Assembly (NCBI RefSeq): GCF_900185725.1
Contig: NZ_FYAU01000026.1
Coordinates: forward strand, 186,001-250,000
From: Stappia sp. TSB10P1A
GTDB taxonomy: Bacteria; Pseudomonadota; Alphaproteobacteria; Rhizobiales; Stappiaceae
Direction of reading: 5' to 3'
DNA: 64,000 nt
Shown here: one piece after another, positions 62,792 through 64,000 of the stretch
Layout: the number at the start of each line of letters is the position of its first letter
How positions within the stretch are numbered: position 1 is the stretch's first letter
Made by a program: the position numbers and the translations under genes
Notes under the pieces: generated by a model
Seen by the model: the letters and a program-made list of their open reading frames with translations, nothing else
What the model was told of the DNA's origin: nothing
Databases searched by the model: none

Positions 62792-64000
62792 TCAGGCGCC
62801 TTGCGGTTCGACGAACATGCGGCCCTTCATCTCCATGTGCATCGCATGGCAGAACCACGAGCAGTAGTACCAGTAGACACCCGGCTGGCTGGCGGTGAAG
62901 GTCACCGAGGCGGTTGCCTGCGGTCCCACCTCCATGTTGACGCCGTAGTTGATGACGCAGAAGCCGTGGGTCAGGTCCTCAACCTCGTCGAGGTTGGTGA
63001 CATAGACCGTGACCTCATCGCCCTGGCGCACGGTGAAGTCCTCGAGGCCGAACGCCGGTGCAACTGAGGTCATGTAGACCCGCACCTTGTTGCCGTCGCG
63101 GATGACTTCCGAATCGCTCATCAGATCGATGCCATCGGCCTCGGCCTGAGCCACCGCATCGGCGAAGAACGGGTCATCGCGGCTCCACACATGCACCGGG
63201 TTGATCTTCGAGCGGTGCACGAGCGTCGCGTCATGCGGCTCGGCGAAGGTCGGATTGTCATGCACCAGCACCATCTCATCGCCCGAGATGTCGATGAGCT
63301 GGTCATTCTCCGGCTTCAGAGGGCCGACGTTGAGGTAGCGGTCCTTGGAGAACTTGTTCAGAGAGATCAGCCACTTGCCGTCCGCCTCCTTGGTCTGGCC
63401 CATGGAGGTGTGGTTGTGTCCGGGCTGGTAGTGGACGTCGAGTTTCTGCCGGATCGGGTCCACCTGTTCACCGGCATAGGCACGCTTTGCGTCCTCGATG
63501 TTCCACTTGCAGACCTGGCTGTCGATGAACAGGGTGGTGTAGGCGTTGCCGCGTCCGTCATAGGCCGTGTGCAACGGCCCGAGGCCCAGTTCCGGTTCGG
63601 CGACGACGGTGTCCCGCGGCTGGATCTTGTCGTCGAACAGATCGTCGAACTTGCGGACGTCGAAGACGGTGACCGTCGGCGACAGCTTGCCGTTCGCCAC
63701 CACATGGATGCCATCCGGCGCGGTGTTGATCCCGTGCGGGCTGTTGGGCACAGGAACATAGCGGGTGTAGGGCGATCCCTTGCGGCCATCGACCACCGGC
63801 ACGCCGTTGAGCTCCTGATAGTCGCCGTTGGCGACGGCCTCCTCGATCCGGGCGAGGTTGAAGATGACGATCCAGTCCTGCTCGTTCGCCATCATCTCCG
63901 CGAGGGTGACGCCTTCCTCCGAGTTGTAGCAGGTGGCAAAGGCGTACTTGCCCTGGTAGTCGGCGTCGACATTGTCGAGATTGCCGTCGACCATGACCTG
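62792..64000 (-). CDS. nosZ: NosZ, nitrous oxide reductase (C-terminal part; start beyond the window)
   Basis: About 402 residues of the C-terminal side are present; the frame is open to the right edge. Seen are beta-propeller segments with CuZ-region histidines ([41 protein letters not shown]), followed by the cupredoxin domain with the CuA site [12 protein letters not shown] and an upstream His in [10 protein letters not shown]. It reduces N2O to N2 in the periplasm. The CuA ligands are intact. The signal peptide lies outside, so clade I (Tat) is inferred from the NosX/NosL context. Confidence 0.95.
   Translation of the reverse strand, partial: QVMVDGNLDNVDADYQGKYAFATCYNSEEGVTLAEMMANEQDWIVIFNLARIEEAVANGDYQELNGVPVVDGRKGSPYTRYVPVPNSPHGINTAPDGIHVVANGKLSPTVTVFDVRKFDDLFDDKIQPRDTVVAEPELGLGPLHTAYDGRGNAYTTLFIDSQVCKWNIEDAKRAYAGEQVDPIRQKLDVHYQPGHNHTSMGQTKEADGKWLISLNKFSKDRYLNVGPLKPENDQLIDISGDEMVLVHDNPTFAEPHDATLVHRSKINPVHVWSRDDPFFADAVAQAEADGIDLMSDSEVIRDGNKVRVYMTSVAPAFGLEDFTVRQGDEVTVYVTNLDEVEDLTHGFCVINYGVNMEVGPQATASVTFTASQPGVYWYYCSWFCHAMHMEMKGRMFVEPQGA

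Overview
The window is GC-rich (about two thirds G+C by eye), densely coding DNA, apparently chromosomal. Gene content suggests a respiratory, metabolically versatile alphaproteobacterium, perhaps Hyphomicrobiales or a related order. Pointers are an fdsGBACD NAD-dependent formate dehydrogenase, a SigF/NrsF-type sigma/anti-sigma pair, cydDCABX, a nos operon and a TRAP operon. No rRNA, tRNA, CRISPR array, insertion sequence or phage gene was seen, so taxonomy is an inference from gene families only.

Layout. (1) 1-2.1 kb: the N-terminus of a GMC/gluconate dehydrogenase flavoprotein, its Tat-exported subunit 3 and a PRC-barrel protein. (2) 2.3-3.8 kb: YciE-like ferritin-fold protein and a YbhN-like membrane protein. 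(3) 3.8-9.8 kb: fdsGBACD (leftward). (4) 10-15.6 kb: an OFA-family (oxalate/formate-type) transporter with a sigma-54 promoter and twin GGACATTTTGTCC boxes, followed by a sensor kinase and an NtrC-type activator that probably acts there. (5) 15.7-24.6 kb: a tightly coupled leftward operon encoding TRAP transporter DctPQM, PyrK- and PyrD(1B)-like proteins, an M20 carbamoyl-amino-acid hydrolase and PyrC, with a divergent XRE regulator. Together these would import orotate and break it down reductively to aspartate, CO2 and ammonia. (6) 24.6-26.9 kb: methyltransferase plus an incomplete polar amino acid ABC transporter, split by two CTAG-bounded palindromic repeats. (7) 27.2-33.7 kb: cydDC and cydABX, each preceded by the same palindromic operator. 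(8) 33.8-37 kb: TDT transporter, exported DsrE-like protein, the scar of a deleted oxyR/peroxiredoxin pair, a Crp/Fnr regulator and YaiI.

(9) 37.1-45.7 kb: a peptide export cluster with five double-glycine precursor peptides (three with nitrile-hydratase-like leaders), an HlyD-type adaptor, a C39-peptidase ABC transporter, a second NHLM-type ABC transporter and an upstream AraC regulator. No modification enzyme is present. (10) 45.8-49.9 kb: an AraC regulator fused to a complete formamidase/acetamidase domain, divergent from a Tat-exported formamidase paralogue. (11) 50-53.5 kb: membrane class III cyclase, TetR/AhpD-like divergent pair with an operator palindrome, and a YHS-domain protein. 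(12) 53.7-57.5 kb: a bufferin (gig/buf) operon, bufA-bufB-bufC-bufD-sigF-nrsF, with a SigF-type promoter. (13) 57.7-64 kb: the leftward nos operon nosZ(partial)-D-F-Y-L-X plus a DUF2249 protein, ended by a strong terminator.

The strongest candidates for something little described are the orotate catabolic operon, the unmodified multi-peptide NHLP export cluster and the AraC-formamidase fusion. Functional statements rest on motif reading and family knowledge; no database search was run.
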